Shown one piece after another: positions 1 to 10,117 of a DNA stretch of 64,000 nucleotides. The position numbers were made by a program, and so were the translations under genes. This DNA is from Trichomonas vaginalis G3 (Eukaryota; Parabasalia; Trichomonadida; Trichomonadidae). The stretch covers positions 32,627,896 through 32,691,895 of the forward strand of contig NC_067206.1 in assembly GCF_026262505.1 (NCBI RefSeq), in the 5' to 3' direction. How positions within the stretch are numbered: the first letter of the stretch is position 1; every line of letters begins with the position of its first letter. The notes beneath the pieces were generated by a model. It did not search any database. It saw only the letters and a list, made by a program, of their open reading frames with translations, and was not told the origin of the DNA.

Positions 1-657
1 TGGTCAATAGTCTCTCCATCTACTCCAGCCTGAATGCAAGCATAAACGAAACAATTGTCTTCTGTCATAAGTGCTGCAGTTCTTTTGTTAAGTTCATTGA
101 AGATTTGGTAGCGCTCAAGATTTATAGGTAATGTGCAAAGATACTTCCAGAACTGACCGCTTCTCTTCTTATAAAACTTCTTTTCACCATTATCTTTCCA
201 AAAGCTTTCTATAAGTGCTGGGTTTCCTGTTTGCTTAAGAGCTTCCAAAATGGCTTTCTGGTCATTTGTCAGTGTGCTTTCATCTCTATATGGTCTCTTT
301 TTTGGCTTTCCTTTCTTTACATCTGACATCGTTAAGCCTTCATATTCTGTTAAATCATACATCTTTATTTCGGTAAGATTCTTTATGTTTGTCAAGAAGA
401 AGTCATAGTGCACGTCTATGATATAAGTCAATAGCAACGTCATTTAAAGGAAATGCTCTTGCATGGACTTCGTCCTCGCCGCGTTGCGGCTTTATGAACT
501 CATGAATTCTATCATAACTTATTGCACCATTATAGTCATTGAGGATGTCAGCGAGTGCTTTTTTGTTTGTCGCGTAATGAATTGCAACATCTATGTTAGC
601 TTCTGTAAGAAGTTGTTTTATTTCCGAGTGTTCTAACTTAGACAACTTCCGATACAT
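1..657 (-). pseudogene. A1 polymerase N-terminal region (partial, runs off the left edge)
   Basis: Two open stretches read leftward out of the window. The first, from the start at 657, resembles the start of the gene at 46764 in E2: both have a lysine-rich helix followed by an LADILNDY / FAEFLNEF type segment and an I..F..P end. The second carries the phrase NCFVYACIQAGV, which I associate with the region in front of Polinton B-family polymerases. The catalytic domains would lie outside the window. A double-hairpin micro-repeat is embedded in frame at 465-490. The assignment rests on position and on similarity to E2, not on polymerase motifs. Confidence 0.5.
465..490 (-). repeat. Double-hairpin micro-repeat, in frame
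   Basis: Read on the minus strand: GCCGCAACGCGGC, then GA, then GGACGAAGTCC. These are two perfect short hairpins with 3-base loops. The element is translated as PQRGEDEV. The same design recurs at 10761, 13730 and 48677. Confidence 0.8.
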
Positions 658-746
658 CTTTAGTAGGAAATAAAAAAATATTTTTTGAAAAAATTAGATT
701 AGATTTTTTAAGTTATTTTTCAAAATAATTTAATATTTTTATTTTA
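658..746. promoter_or_regulatory. Divergent intergenic promoter region of A1
   Basis: An 89-bp, almost pure A/T spacer between two divergent start codons. It has the run ATTTTTATTTTAATG directly before the start at 747, like the TTTTTA-plus-start context of other Polinton genes here. In E2 the homologues of these two genes start inside opposite terminal repeats. Here they lie back to back, as if the two ends had been joined. Confidence 0.4.
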
Positions 747-1256
747 ATGAAACACATGCAAGATTGCAAGTTCTTTTCATACAATGCTCTCGCTACTGCC
801 ATCAAGAATGAGTTCAATGGTGCTTCAAATGTTAATGTTATCTTTAACAAGAAGTTTGTGAAAGAATCTAAGTTTGGTCAGTATGTCAGACCATTAGCTA
901 TCGTCATTGACCGCAAACGTTATACTTCACAAGAGTTAGCAGTAGTTTTGAAACAAAAGAGTTTCTTCGTGAATGTCAAAGATACACACTATACTGTCAT
1001 AAAGAACTCTAACATTGACTTCTTCAGTATTGCTTTAAATCTTTCCGAACAGAAAGAATATAAGAAGGCGCCTTGCGCCGAGATGGACTCAAAGAGCCCT
1101 CCAGGTGAAACAAATGTGAAATATTATCCTTCATCTCTGAAGACAATAACGAACAAAGATGTTATACAGAAATTCTTACCAAAGGTTGAAGAAGCTTCTA
1201 TTGACATTGACGAAGGAAGTGAAATGGTTGAAGAAATTGACCCTGAAGCTTTATAA
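747..1256 (+). CDS. Conserved Polinton protein, homologue of the gene at E2's right end
   Basis: A 169-aa protein of unknown function. Its layout matches the 161-aa product at 61701-62186: an F.(T/S)YN.L..A N-terminus, a central NV.V.F(N/D) segment, a K..KY(Y/H)P motif near two thirds, and an acidic tail. Residues around 108-123 are encoded by a GC-rich hairpin (GGCGC, CTT loop, GCGCC). The start is the first ATG, directly after an ATTTTTATTTTA promoter-like run. No catalytic motif is seen. The matching gene in E2 starts inside the terminal repeat, so this may be an end-linked accessory or DNA-binding gene; that is inference. Confidence 0.6.
   Translation: MKHMQDCKFFSYNALATAIKNEFNGASNVNVIFNKKFVKESKFGQYVRPLAIVIDRKRYTSQELAVVLKQKSFFVNVKDTHYTVIKNSNIDFFSIALNLSEQKEYKKAPCAEMDSKSPPGETNVKYYPSSLKTITNKDVIQKFLPKVEEASIDIDEGSEMVEEIDPEAL
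1067..1098 (+). repeat. Double-hairpin micro-repeat (variant)
   Basis: GGCGCCTTGCGCC forms a 5-bp stem with a CTT loop. A second, imperfect hairpin around GACTCAAAGAG follows. It lies in frame inside the 747-1256 gene, apparently inverted relative to the other copies. Confidence 0.5.
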
Positions 1257-1690
1257 GAAAATTTATTTTTGAATAACTGATGGTGTCACCACGTCACCAT
1301 GTCACCAGGTTAATTAACTTCTTTTAAAAATGATGACAACATGACATTTTGACAACAGTCCTGGAAACAAATGTTTACGTTAATGTTTTCACGAATGTTT
1401 TCAGTTGTGATGGAATATATCTAACCCTCCCGTTAACTAATAAACTTGACGATCAGACGATTCTCTCTTCGTCGATTATGATCGACATGGAGCGTTTATG
1501 GAAACAATTAAATGGTAAAAACAAAATAAACTTGACGATCAGACGATTCTCTCTTCGTCGATTATGATCGACATGGAGCGTTTATGGAAACAATTAAATG
1601 GTAAAAACAAAATAAACTTGACGGAGTGTTTTGTTTTTATCATGGTTTTCTCCACTATGGTCCTAATGTGGCACCCGACGAGATTTTTTT
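1257..1690. repeat. Non-coding spacer with B-like segment and 86-bp tandem repeat
   Basis: At about 1270-1360 there is a segment (TGTCACC.ACGTCACCATG ... TTAATTAACTT ... GACAACATGACATTT) that recurs in the core of element B near 23800, 23940, 24290 and 24900. At 1445-1616 an 86-bp unit is present twice and starts a third time. It contains GACGA...TCGTC and TCGA...TCGA dyads and ends in AAAACAAAATAAA. No gene is supported here. Confidence 0.7.
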
Positions 1691-2537
1691 TCATTCTTCC
1701 TCTTTGAAGTTATCGAAATATTCTGTTATTTTTTCCTTCAGTAATGTTAAGTCTTCTTTGAATGTAAGTATTGTACAACCTTTGATGTCATAGTGTGTTT
1801 GAGGAAGAGTATTTTTGACAATTTCCTTTATTTGTTCATTCGGTGTCATTGAAATCGGTAAGTTTTCACGATAGAACCAGTTTCTGTCAGATTTATATAT
1901 CTTAGCTAAGTCATAAAAGCTCTTGTTGTTTCTTCTGACTAAATGTAACATAACCATATCTTTATCTTCTTCTTTCTCCAACTCTTCAGTATATATCATA
2001 TACTTATAACTCTTTTCCTTTCCTTTTGGTACTGAACGCGGTATTCTTTTCTGTATGCTTTTGTCTTTGGATTCAATGACTTCATCTTTTGCTTGAAGTT
2101 TCTTTTCCAACTCTCCACGTTCTGCTTTATATAATTCATCTAACATCATGAAAATATAACAAGCATAACGAGGTGAAGTCCACATTGCTACAGCATTTAC
2201 TAAAAGTCTATGAACATAATAACCTTTCAAACCAGGAGCCAAATTCTTGCGATTTTCGTATGGAATCTCTTCCCTCAGTTTTCCGAGGGAAGCAATCATA
2301 TGAGAAAATTCTTCTAAGAGTTCTTTTGTCTGTTGGTTTTCAAACCAATGATATGCTTGCTTTGTAGAACGAAGAGCATTCATTATACTCTTTGCATTTG
2401 GTACATATGTCTTTGACTGAACGAATGAGACGTAACTGTTTGTTATACTGTATGTACTCGTATTCTTCATTTATAGCTTCATGGACTATAACTGTTGTTG
2501 TGTTCTCTGATGTTGACATTACTGTCTTTACATACAA
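1691..2537 (-). pseudogene. KilA-N domain DNA-binding protein
   Basis: The N-terminal half matches the KilA-N fold known from large DNA viruses and phages: YVPNAKSIMNALRSTK, then GYYVHRLLVNAVAMWTSP, then a short helix. A charged coiled-coil stretch (KKLQAKDEVIESKDKS) follows. The C-terminal third (MVMLHLVRRNN ... LAKIYKSDRNWFYREN) looks like the domain that often follows KilA-N in viral proteins. KilA-N proteins bind DNA, so this may be the element's regulator. It appears broken (about one break). A perfect-looking hairpin lies in the coding sequence near 2268-2293. Fragments of a sister copy lie in element B at 23430 and 25320. Confidence 0.75.
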
Positions 2538-2619
2538 AATAAAAAAATAAATAAAAATAAAACTAACTTTATTTTTATCTTTTATGAAAATTCATGAAAT
2601 TTGGTCATTTTTCAGCAAA

Positions 2620-2712
2620 AATATAATTTAGGTGAAGAGGTGAGATTTCACCTCTTTTTTCACCTCTTTTTTCACATGTTTTTTCACCTCTTTTTTCACA
2701 AGCGTTTTACAT
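2620..2712. promoter_or_regulatory. Putative operator: GAGGTGAGATTTCACCTC palindrome plus CACCTC repeats
   Basis: A dyad at 2637-2654 upstream of the KilA-N gene, followed by several TTTTTTCACCTC repeats. The same core dyad, GGTGAGATTTCACC, stands at 5205-5218 and 14405-14418, each time upstream of a gene and beside ACCTAAATTTATTTTTG. Confidence 0.5.
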
Positions 2713-2948
2713 GAATTGTACGATGTATATTTGAAATCCTAAACAATTTCGTAGCTTCTATTTCTTCTTTTAGTACATTGAATGTTTTAATCATGCCGAA
2801 AGTCTCTTTATATTGTTATATACGAAAACGATAAAAACAGTTTGACAGAAAAGTGACACCTTTACGTGTCAAAAATATAAAAAGTGATATTTTATTCATC
2901 ATTATCTTCTTCATAATTTATTTCATATTCTTCGTCTTACCAACAAAA

Positions 2949-4166
2949 GATGGGAATGTGAACAATTGCGGGCAATTTTTAGCCATTTTGGTTGGAACTA
3001 GAGCCTGCGATACATGGATAGTATCAGTACCTCACAGGCTCTAGTTCTCTATATGGCCGCCGAGAAATTTTGGTGAAATGTGGTCGCATTTCACCAAATT
3101 TTTTCGGCGCCATAGGATGAATTGGAGGGTGAGAGATATTATTTATACAATACTACTCTCACCCTCCAATTCCCAGCCAAAATGGCTAAAAATTGCCGCA
3201 ATGTGAACAATTGCGGGCCAATTTTAGCCATTTTGGCTTGGAACTAGAGCCTGCGAGGTACATGGATAGTATCAGTACCTCACAGGCTCTAGTTCTCTAT
3301 ATGGCGCCGAGAAATTTTGGTGAAATGTGGTCGCATTTCACCAAAATTTTTTCGGCGCCATAGGATGAATTGGAGGGTGAGAGATATTATTTCATACAAT
3401 ACTACTTCACCCTCCAATTCCCAGCCAAAATGGCTAAAAATTGCCCGCAATGTGAACAATTGCGGGCAATTTTTAGCCATTTTGGCTTGGAACTAGAGCC
3501 TGCGAGGTACATGGATAGTATCAGTACCTCACAGGCTCTAGTTCTCTATATGGCGCCGAGAAATTTTGGTGAAATGTGGTCGCATTTCACCAAAATTTTT
3601 TCGGCGCCATAGGATGAATTGGAGGGTGAGAGATATTATTTCATACAATACTACTCTCACCTCCAATTCCCAGCCAAAATGGCTAAAAATTGCCCGCAAT
3701 GTGAACAATTGCGGGCAATTTTTAGCCATTTTGGCTTTGAACTAGAGCCTGCGAGGTACATGGATAGTATCAGTACCTCACAGGCTCTAGTTCTCTATAT
3801 GGCGCCGAGAAATTTTGGTGAAATGTGGTCGCATTTCACCAAAATTTTTTCGGCGCCATAGGATGAATTGGAGGGGAGAGATATTATTTCATACAATACT
3901 ACTCTCACCTCCAATTCCCAGCCAAAATGGCTAAAAATTGCCCGCAATGTGAACAATTGCGGGCAATTTTAGCCATTTTGGCTTGGAACTAGAGCCTGCG
4001 AGGTACATGGATAGTATCAGTACCTCACAGGCTCTAGTTCTCTATATGGCGCCGAGAAATTTTGGTGAAATGTGGTCGCATTTCACCAAAATTTTTTCGG
4101 CGCCATAGGATGAATTGGAGGGTGAGAGATATTATTTCATACAATACTACTCTCACCCTCAATTTT
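2949..4166. repeat. Satellite of about five 244-249-bp units built from hairpins
   Basis: Unit starts (GCGGGCAATTTTTAGCC) fall at about 2969, 3213, 3462, 3711 and 3959. Each unit is a chain of long inverted repeats: GGGCAATTTTTAGCCATTTT with its complement at the far end, GAACTAGAGCCTG with CAGGCTCTAGTTC, GGCGCCGAGAAATTTTGG with a matching CGGCGCC arm, and AATTGGAGGGTGAGAG with its complement. The units are near-identical apart from small length changes. Open frames here are repeat shadows. Confidence 0.9.
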
Positions 4167-4232
4167 AATTACTTAAACTCATTCTATTTTTTTGACATGT
4201 AAATGTCACTTTTACTGAGATCTGACACAATG

Positions 4233-4502
4233 TCAGATCTCTTTTTTTCGTATATAAGAATATTTCTTCTTGACGTCAGACAGAAGGAAATCTTCTGCTG
4301 TTGGATAGTTTTTATTAAGAAATGTCAACATATCCATTTTATCTTCTGCTGGCTTTTCTGCTTCTTTCTTTAAGTCTGCATAGTCGTTTCGCATTCTTTC
4401 TATCTCTTTGACTGAGTAGTTATATTTTCTTATTGCTGCTTTACATTTTGAACATTGCGGCATCGTTTTTGCGTTATACATTGAAACATTACAGCTAAAC
4501 AA
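4233..4502 (-). CDS. Small charged protein with a CxxC pair
   Basis: Up to 89 aa. It carries MPQCSKCKAAIRKYNYS, a single CxxC pair that could bind metal or be chance, then a lysine/glutamate-rich helix ending in SDVKKKYSYIRKKE. Internal Met codons make a start at 4481 or 4463 equally likely. It lies directly downstream of the 4495-5106 gene on the same strand and overlaps its end by a few bases, so the two may be co-expressed. Function unknown. Confidence 0.45.
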   Translation of the reverse strand: MFSCNVSMYNAKTMPQCSKCKAAIRKYNYSVKEIERMRNDYADLKKEAEKPAEDKMDMLTFLNKNYPTAEDFLLSDVKKKYSYIRKKEI

Positions 4503-5106
4503 CTAAAGCGTCAATTGCTCTCTTCATCTCAAACATAGCGGGTCTTATTTGTTCGTTCCATACTTTGCCTCTTCTATCTTTATCTCTTATTTCCCAAACA
4601 CATTTTGCAACTAATGAAACAAAGTTATCGTATGTCTTAAATTCTTCGGATTTGTAAAGGTCAGAAATATTTTTATAAACCATGTCGCAATCTTTGTCCA
4701 TAACTTTATGGTTGCAATGAAAACCAAGGAATTCATAATTTACTTTACGTATGAATTTCTTAATTTCTACTGAGTCAGTTGCTTTGACTTCAATTTCGTC
4801 GAATTCAGGAATAGTTAGTTTTTGCTGCTGAATTTCAGGTAGTTTAGGCAAATGGTCGATGAGGTCCTCCATTTCATAAAGATACTGTTCATTTGTTTCA
4901 TCTTTCGCACTACAGTCTAAATTACTTGTTAAAAGTTCTTGCTTTATCTTCTGGATTTCTGTTTCAAAGTATATGAAGAAGGAATAAAGCTTTTCATCTT
5001 CCAACATTGACGTAGGATTCATGACTAACGAGTTTGGTGCTGTAGTTGTGGACAGAGTCCCGCCGTTCGCAGCTTGAATTGTTGTTGTGCGGATTGTTGA
5101 AATCAT
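4495..5106 (-). CDS. Hypothetical A1 protein, 203 aa
   Basis: The product has a Thr/Ser/Asn-rich N-terminal tail (about residues 1-30) and then a mostly helical, charged body with no recognisable motif. Upstream are an A/T promoter-like run (TTTATTTTGTATAAAAG on the minus strand) and the GGTGAGATTTCACC dyad. Its place between the satellite and the integrase has no counterpart in E2. No function is proposed. Confidence 0.55.
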   Translation of the reverse strand: MISTIRTTTIQAANGGTLSTTTAPNSLVMNPTSMLEDEKLYSFFIYFETEIQKIKQELLTSNLDCSAKDETNEQYLYEMEDLIDHLPKLPEIQQQKLTIPEFDEIEVKATDSVEIKKFIRKVNYEFLGFHCNHKVMDKDCDMVYKNISDLYKSEEFKTYDNFVSLVAKCVWEIRDKDRRGKVWNEQIRPAMFEMKRAIDALVV

Positions 5107-5179
5107 ATCTTTTATACAAAATAAAAAAAATAAATAAAAATAAAACTAACTTTATTTTTTCTATCTTAAGGAAATTCAT

Positions 5180-5240
5180 GAAAATTCACGAGGGTGAAAA
5201 AACAGGTGAGATTTCACCACTTCACCTAAATTTATTTTTG
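5180..5240. promoter_or_regulatory. Putative operator palindrome GGTGAGATTTCACC
   Basis: The dyad at 5205-5218 is flanked by GGGTGAAAAAACA on one side and ACTTCACCTAAATTTATTTTTG on the other in separate short blocks. It lies upstream of the 5106 start and just beyond the integrase end. Almost the same block recurs at 14385-14440. Confidence 0.5.
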
Positions 5241-5265
5241 TCTGATTTGCATCTAATGAAAAAGT

Positions 5266-6350
5266 TTAGAAGAATTTTCTTATTCTTTCTGGCATATTTT
5301 TGTCTTTCCAGTACTCCCGCTCTAATGGTCCCAGATGTGTTGGCTTCGACTCTCTCAAGTTCTTAGATGGTATAACATCTTCAACGCCTCCTTCATATCT
5401 TACTTTATAAGTGTCATCGTTTATGTTATAGCCAAGTATTTCAATAACCACTCCTCGCTTTGCTTCGTCAATGGTTTCAGAAGTTTGCCATTACTACTTT
5501 CAACTAATTTATGACGAGGGTAAAACGCAATAGAGTCGTCAGCAGCTTTTATAAGATATCCATTACCTTGCGTAGAGTCTACGATATAATAGTTTCTACT
5601 TAACCTTAAATGTTTCTTTGTCAACGGTTTGTCGTCAAGAACTACACGAACTTTTGTACCAGGAATGAGGGTAAATTGTGTTGAATTTCTGATATTTTGT
5701 GTTTGGCTTCGTTTCTTTTGTATATACTTTTCTTCTTGTTGTTGTGTCATTGAATTTGGTGTATGTCCTGTTGTAGAATGTGTTGAGGAATTATATACTT
5801 CGAGAAAATGTTTCATTGTTTCTTCGGTAAAGTCTCGCTCTTGGTTTAAATCTCTGAGCGTTCTTATGAAGCGGTTTATGATGCCGAGTATGTTATGGTT
5901 ATGGTCTTCAGTAGTGTAGTGAGTTATGTTATGCTTAATGAGAAAATCTGTGATTTCATTGCTGAGGTATGCTGAATCCTGGTCTGAAGTTAATGAAGTG
6001 GGATGATGTTCTGCCACGAACGTCTGCAAAACTCTTAACACTTCACGAGTTCCTTTATTTTTCATTGGATATGCATATGCTTTGCGAGTGTTAACATTAA
6101 TGAAGATGAGGAATGGTGGCTTTCTTCCTTTCTTACTCTGAACGAGAGTGTCAAATTGGTATGCGTCAGGAGCGTTGGAGTAAATTGGTAAAAAGTAGTC
6201 GTAAGGGTTTACTTTTGTTTGATGTACAACATTTTTGTCAAAGAACTTTTTCACTTCAGCTCTGTTAGTAAATCCCCAACTCTTTGCAGCTTCATTGAAC
6301 TTCTTAAATGACCTCCATGGATGTTGTTCGAATACTTCTTTCAAGCTCAT
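5266..6350 (-). pseudogene. A1 integrase (retroviral-type fold) with C-terminal chromo/SH3-like region
   Basis: The core carries the features of a Polinton rve integrase: a beta-strand YQFDTLVQ with the first acidic residue, LIFINVNTRKAYAYPMKNKG, LTSDQDSAYLSNEITDFL with the second acidic residue, and the helix GIINRFIRTLRDL. An N-terminal helix region (WRSFKKFNEAAKSWGF) precedes it. The C-terminal part has TKVRVVLD and a VIEILGYNINDDTYKVRYEG stretch that looks like a chromo or Tudor barrel. Such enzymes insert the element and make 6-bp target duplications. The gene looks broken, with about one or two breaks. Confidence 0.85.
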
Positions 6351-6385
6351 TTATGTAAAGTTAAAGATTTTATTCAAGACGGTAA

Positions 6386-6430
6386 GCCTTGACCCAAAGG
6401 GTCTAGGCTCAAGCGCGTTCATTGAACGCG
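6386..6430. repeat. Pair of hairpins between integrase and fibre genes
   Basis: GACCCAAAGGGTC (6391-6403) is enclosed by AGCCT/AGGCT arms. CGCGTTCATTGAACGCG (6414-6430) follows. Both have 3-base loops, like the double-hairpin micro-repeat. They sit where the integrase start and fibre end face each other. E2 has a degraded counterpart at about 53590-53640. Confidence 0.6.
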
Positions 6431-9400
6431 GTACATGCGAATACAGTCATAAATGGTGGCATATAATCTTCCCCCGAGCCTGTTGGATTTGTTGTGAAAG
6501 TATGGACATGATTTCCTCCTGGTTCAGTTGGTCGAAAAGTCTTTTTTGCTGAATTGTTATAAGATGGAGAATAAAACGTCATTGCCAGCTTTATAGTCTG
6601 AGTTGTATAATGGGTGGTCTCTTAATGAGTGGCTATGGTCGCCAGAAAAGTTTGTCGTTCCTGTATGAGTGTGCGCAGGTAAGTTTGCTTCTTTAATTTT
6701 CTTCGAACCTCCTGTTTGCTTTGAAGAGTTAGCACAGTATAAGAATTTATCTACAATCTGCTGCCACGTACCAAAACCTAAAACACTTGCCGGATTTGTT
6801 GAATTCATTGACGTATAAATAGAGCCTATAGGATATATGGTTTCAAGAAATCTGAGTCTTCATTGTTTGAAGTTCATGTTTAACATTTATAAATCCTTTG
6901 CCATCATACATATTTATATTGTTTGTTATTAAACCATTAGGAAAAGTAGGAGGATAAATTTTTGTTCAACTAAAGGTGTACCGTCTCTTCCCGTTTTTGT
7001 TACTTCTTCAATGTATGCATTAATTTCTTTAATCCTGATTGTTTGAAATTCTTCATGCACGTGCTCTTTATCAGCTTTTCCATTAACCGCAGCATTTACT
7101 TCCGACTTCTTTGCATAATTTTCATCTACATAAGTTTTGTCTGCTTTCTTATCTAACATTGTTGGTAGTTCATATGCTTCAAAGTTTCTGGCATGATCTT
7201 CGATATTCCTGCAACTGTTATCTAAATTGTTAAGAGTATCTTTTACGCTTGTACTCGGATTCTCTAAAGGTGCATTTGAACCCAAATCATAGTTCAATAT
7301 TATGTCGTCTGCTCTAACAGTAGTGAAGGATTTATGTGTATGGTTCTTGTCGGCTTTCTTATCATATAAATCTTGAGCAGTGAATTTAACATTATTTTCA
7401 TCATCCATGACATAAACATTTTTACAGCTAATTTCTTTCTTCGTTGTTATTTTTTCATTCGATGTTAAACCTTGTGGAAAGTTAGGAGGTTTATAATATA
7501 ATGCATCCCCACCAGTTCCACCAACCGTTCCTTCAATACTTTCTATAGCAACAGTTGAGAAGGAGTTATGTGTATGTTCTTTATCTGCTTTCTTATCTAA
7601 CATTGCTGGTAGTTATATGTTTCAAAGTTTCTGACATGACCTTCAATGTTCATACATTTACTATTTAAGGAGTTTAGATTATTTTTACGCTTGTACTTGG
7701 ATTCTCTAAAGGTGCACTTGAACCAAGGGTATAGTTCAATATTATGTCGTCTGCTCTAACAGTAGTGAAGGATTCATGTGTATGGTTCTTGTCAGCTTTA
7801 CTATTTAATGTAGCTTGAAGTTCATTTATATCGGAGATATTGTGTTTATGAGATTTCAAAACTTTGTTCGTTGCGTCAAGTTCATCTTTGTCAGCTTTAC
7901 TTTTAATAGCATCTTCAAAAGTTATTTTTGCCTTAACTCTCAAAGTAAATCTTGGTTCAACTAATACACCGTTAACAAAGAAGTATGAAGCATAAATTTC
8001 ATTGTTATAACCAAATGCTTCTGGTGCTTTACCTGTGTCATACTGTACAGTACAGCGTATGTCATAACCTTCAGCACGAATGTATTTATATCTTCTTCAT
8101 TAACATCTTCAGTGCTTATTTGTTCATCTGTGTTAAATATCCATGGTAGTCCGTTATAATCTGTTCGTCTGAACTTATATAATGAACATGGTTTTTATCT
8201 GCTTTTTCGGCTAATTTCTCTCTATCTCATTTATTTCAAGTTCATGCCTACCACCACCTCCTTCAGAAGTATTTTTTCTTCAGCTCTTGAAGAACGTCCA
8301 CTTCGCCATCTTTGGTGTCAATAATGAGACTTTGAGTTAAAACTTTCCTGTCTTAATGGATGTTTGTAAAACTTCTTCTTCACCGTGTTCGGGGTCATGG
8401 TCGTCATCATATCTTGCGAAATTAGAGATGTTGTCATACATTAAGCATATCTGTCTCAAAAGTTCTGCTATTTGAAACTGGAACGAAAGATATACAGAAC
8501 TTTCATCATCTCCTAAAGTCAAGTCTGCTTTCTTAAGTATTTCTTGAATGTATGCAATGAGAACAGAGTACCTTGGAAAATATTCGAACAATATTTCATT
8601 AGCTGTTGGTTTTGGTGGTTCTTCTGGAGTTTCTGTTGTTTCAGTTCCTTCTGTAGGTTCTGTTGGAGTTTCTGCATCTCTTGACTTCAATGCTCTTGCT
8701 CTCAAAGACCTAAATGTTAGAGCACCAGGTTTTACAAAGGACTTTATAAATGCTTTAATAGTTCCTGGTAAGTTATTGTTAGCATTAAGTAAGTTCCTTA
8801 TGCTTCCATCATGTACGTCCATAGCACTATGTAAAAAATCTATACTTTTCTTGTAGTCAGCAATAGACTGACTGTGATTTTTTAAAGATTTGTCAATACC
8901 TTTAAGCCAATCTTCATGCATGTCTGATACTGAGCCAAGAATATCATTTGCTTCCTTTAGTGTATTTTGTGCTTCTCGTAAAGTATCCAATCCCGTACGT
9001 GCATTGTTTGCTATACGTCTTACAGTATCTATTTGACTCCTTGTTTCTTGCATCCAACCAGATAAAGTTTTAATAGTATCCGAACCATTTGAAATGAAGT
9101 TCAAAGCATTTTTAACGTCATCTAAAACTTCTTCACCAAGTACTGCCCATATCTTTCCGATTTGGTATTGAAGAACTCCATATGAAGCAGCTGTTAAACC
9201 AGTATTTATAAGGTTCCATATCCATGATTTAGCAGTTTTTCCATCCTTTCCATCTTCACCATCCAAACCGTTTTCGCCTTGAGGTCCTTGTATTCCTTGT
9301 ATTCCTTGTGTCCTTGTGGTCCTTGAGTCCGTGTCACCCTTCTCTCCTTTCAGTTCATCTTTATGTTCGTTATAATATTCTAATGTCATAAGGTGTACAT

Positions 9401-9762
9401 CATTACTGCTACCAGCAACGCCGAGAATTTGTTTCTCATTCATGACTAAATTCTTTAGGCATTTAATGTTGTCGTCAAATCGAAAGCTCTTTAACAATTC
9501 AATGAGAACATTTAATACTTTCACTAATGAGGCATCTACTGTAGAATTTATATATTGCACCGTTCCATCATTTATGATAGGAACTTTACTTGTTGTAATG
9601 AATGGGTCATAAGTGTTAAAAGTATCGAAATCAATGACTTTTTTAGTTTTTCCATCGTCAATGACTAAAATTGCCTTCCAATGTTAAAGTTGAGTTTTCG
9701 TTTACTAGTTCATGTGCTCTTCTTGCTTCATTTGTTTCATACGCATATGCAGCAATAGTCAT
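6400..9762 (-). pseudogene. A1 fibre gene: collagen-like and coiled repeats with phage tail-collar tip
   Basis: Read from 9762, the start MTIAAYAYETNEARR resembles the N-terminus of the E2 fibre. A collagen-like Gly-X-Y stretch (GIQGIQGPQGENGLDGEDGK, near 9260-9330) is followed by a long helical part and then repeated KADKEHTH / KADKNHTHESF units joined by VRADDIILNY segments. The tip has GFGTWQQIVDKFLYCANSSK and PAHTHTG, the signature of phage tail-collar (short-tail-fibre) proteins, and ends in YMPPFMTVFA. Such tips bind receptors in phages, so an attachment role on a Polinton particle is inferred. It looks badly broken (about half a dozen breaks). Confidence 0.8.
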
Positions 9763-9779
9763 ATTTTAATGAGAATAAA
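9763..9779. promoter_or_regulatory. 17-bp bidirectional start region
   Basis: Only 17 bases separate the divergent start codons at 9762 (-) and 9780 (+). The spacer ATTTTAATGAGAATAAA is nearly symmetric (TTTTA...TAAA). Matching spacers stand at 12722, 17899 and 56016. Confidence 0.6.
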
Positions 9780-10112
9780 ATGTTGTTCTATTTGCAAAGT
9801 ACAGACCCAAACGAATACGGGACAGTAAAGCTACAAACAAACTTAGGTCTTCAGAATGAAGCGCTTGCTTTCAGAGTTGTTGACTTCAATACTATCGCAA
9901 CTTTTGTCATAACAGATGAAACAGATTTCATAGAGATTGAAATAGATGACAAAAGAAGTGTTATAACATTTCCTAACAGAGCTGGGTATAGAATAGATAA
10001 AATTGCTGGAGTCATAGATACTCTCATAAATGAAGAAACTATTGACAACATAGATGTCGAACTCTCTTCTGAGGGAACATTGAAGTTCAGTTATGCGAAA
10101 AGTTTAAGATAA
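9780..10112 (+). CDS. Hypothetical capsid-type protein, first part
   Basis: 110 aa, rich in short beta-strand-like stretches (FVITDETDFIEIEIDD, VITFPNRAGYRIDK). By position (next to the fibre gene) and rough pattern it corresponds to the first half of the single 236-aa product at 55305-56015 in E2. It starts from the bidirectional spacer. The next open part begins 5 bases later. Function unproven; a minor structural protein is a guess. Confidence 0.5.
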   Translation: MLFYLQSTDPNEYGTVKLQTNLGLQNEALAFRVVDFNTIATFVITDETDFIEIEIDDKRSVITFPNRAGYRIDKIAGVIDTLINEETIDNIDVELSSEGTLKFSYAKSLR

Positions 10113-10117
10113 CACGA

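Noticed and set aside
3289-3861. Four short frames in the satellite
   Set aside because: They follow the 249-bp repeat and its hairpins on both strands, with no codon signal.
6400-9762. Bacteriophage or bacterial contamination, because of tail-collar and KilA-N genes
   Set aside because: The same elements have Polinton integrase, polymerase and 6-bp duplications, and lie in eukaryotic host DNA with Rab and UBR genes.
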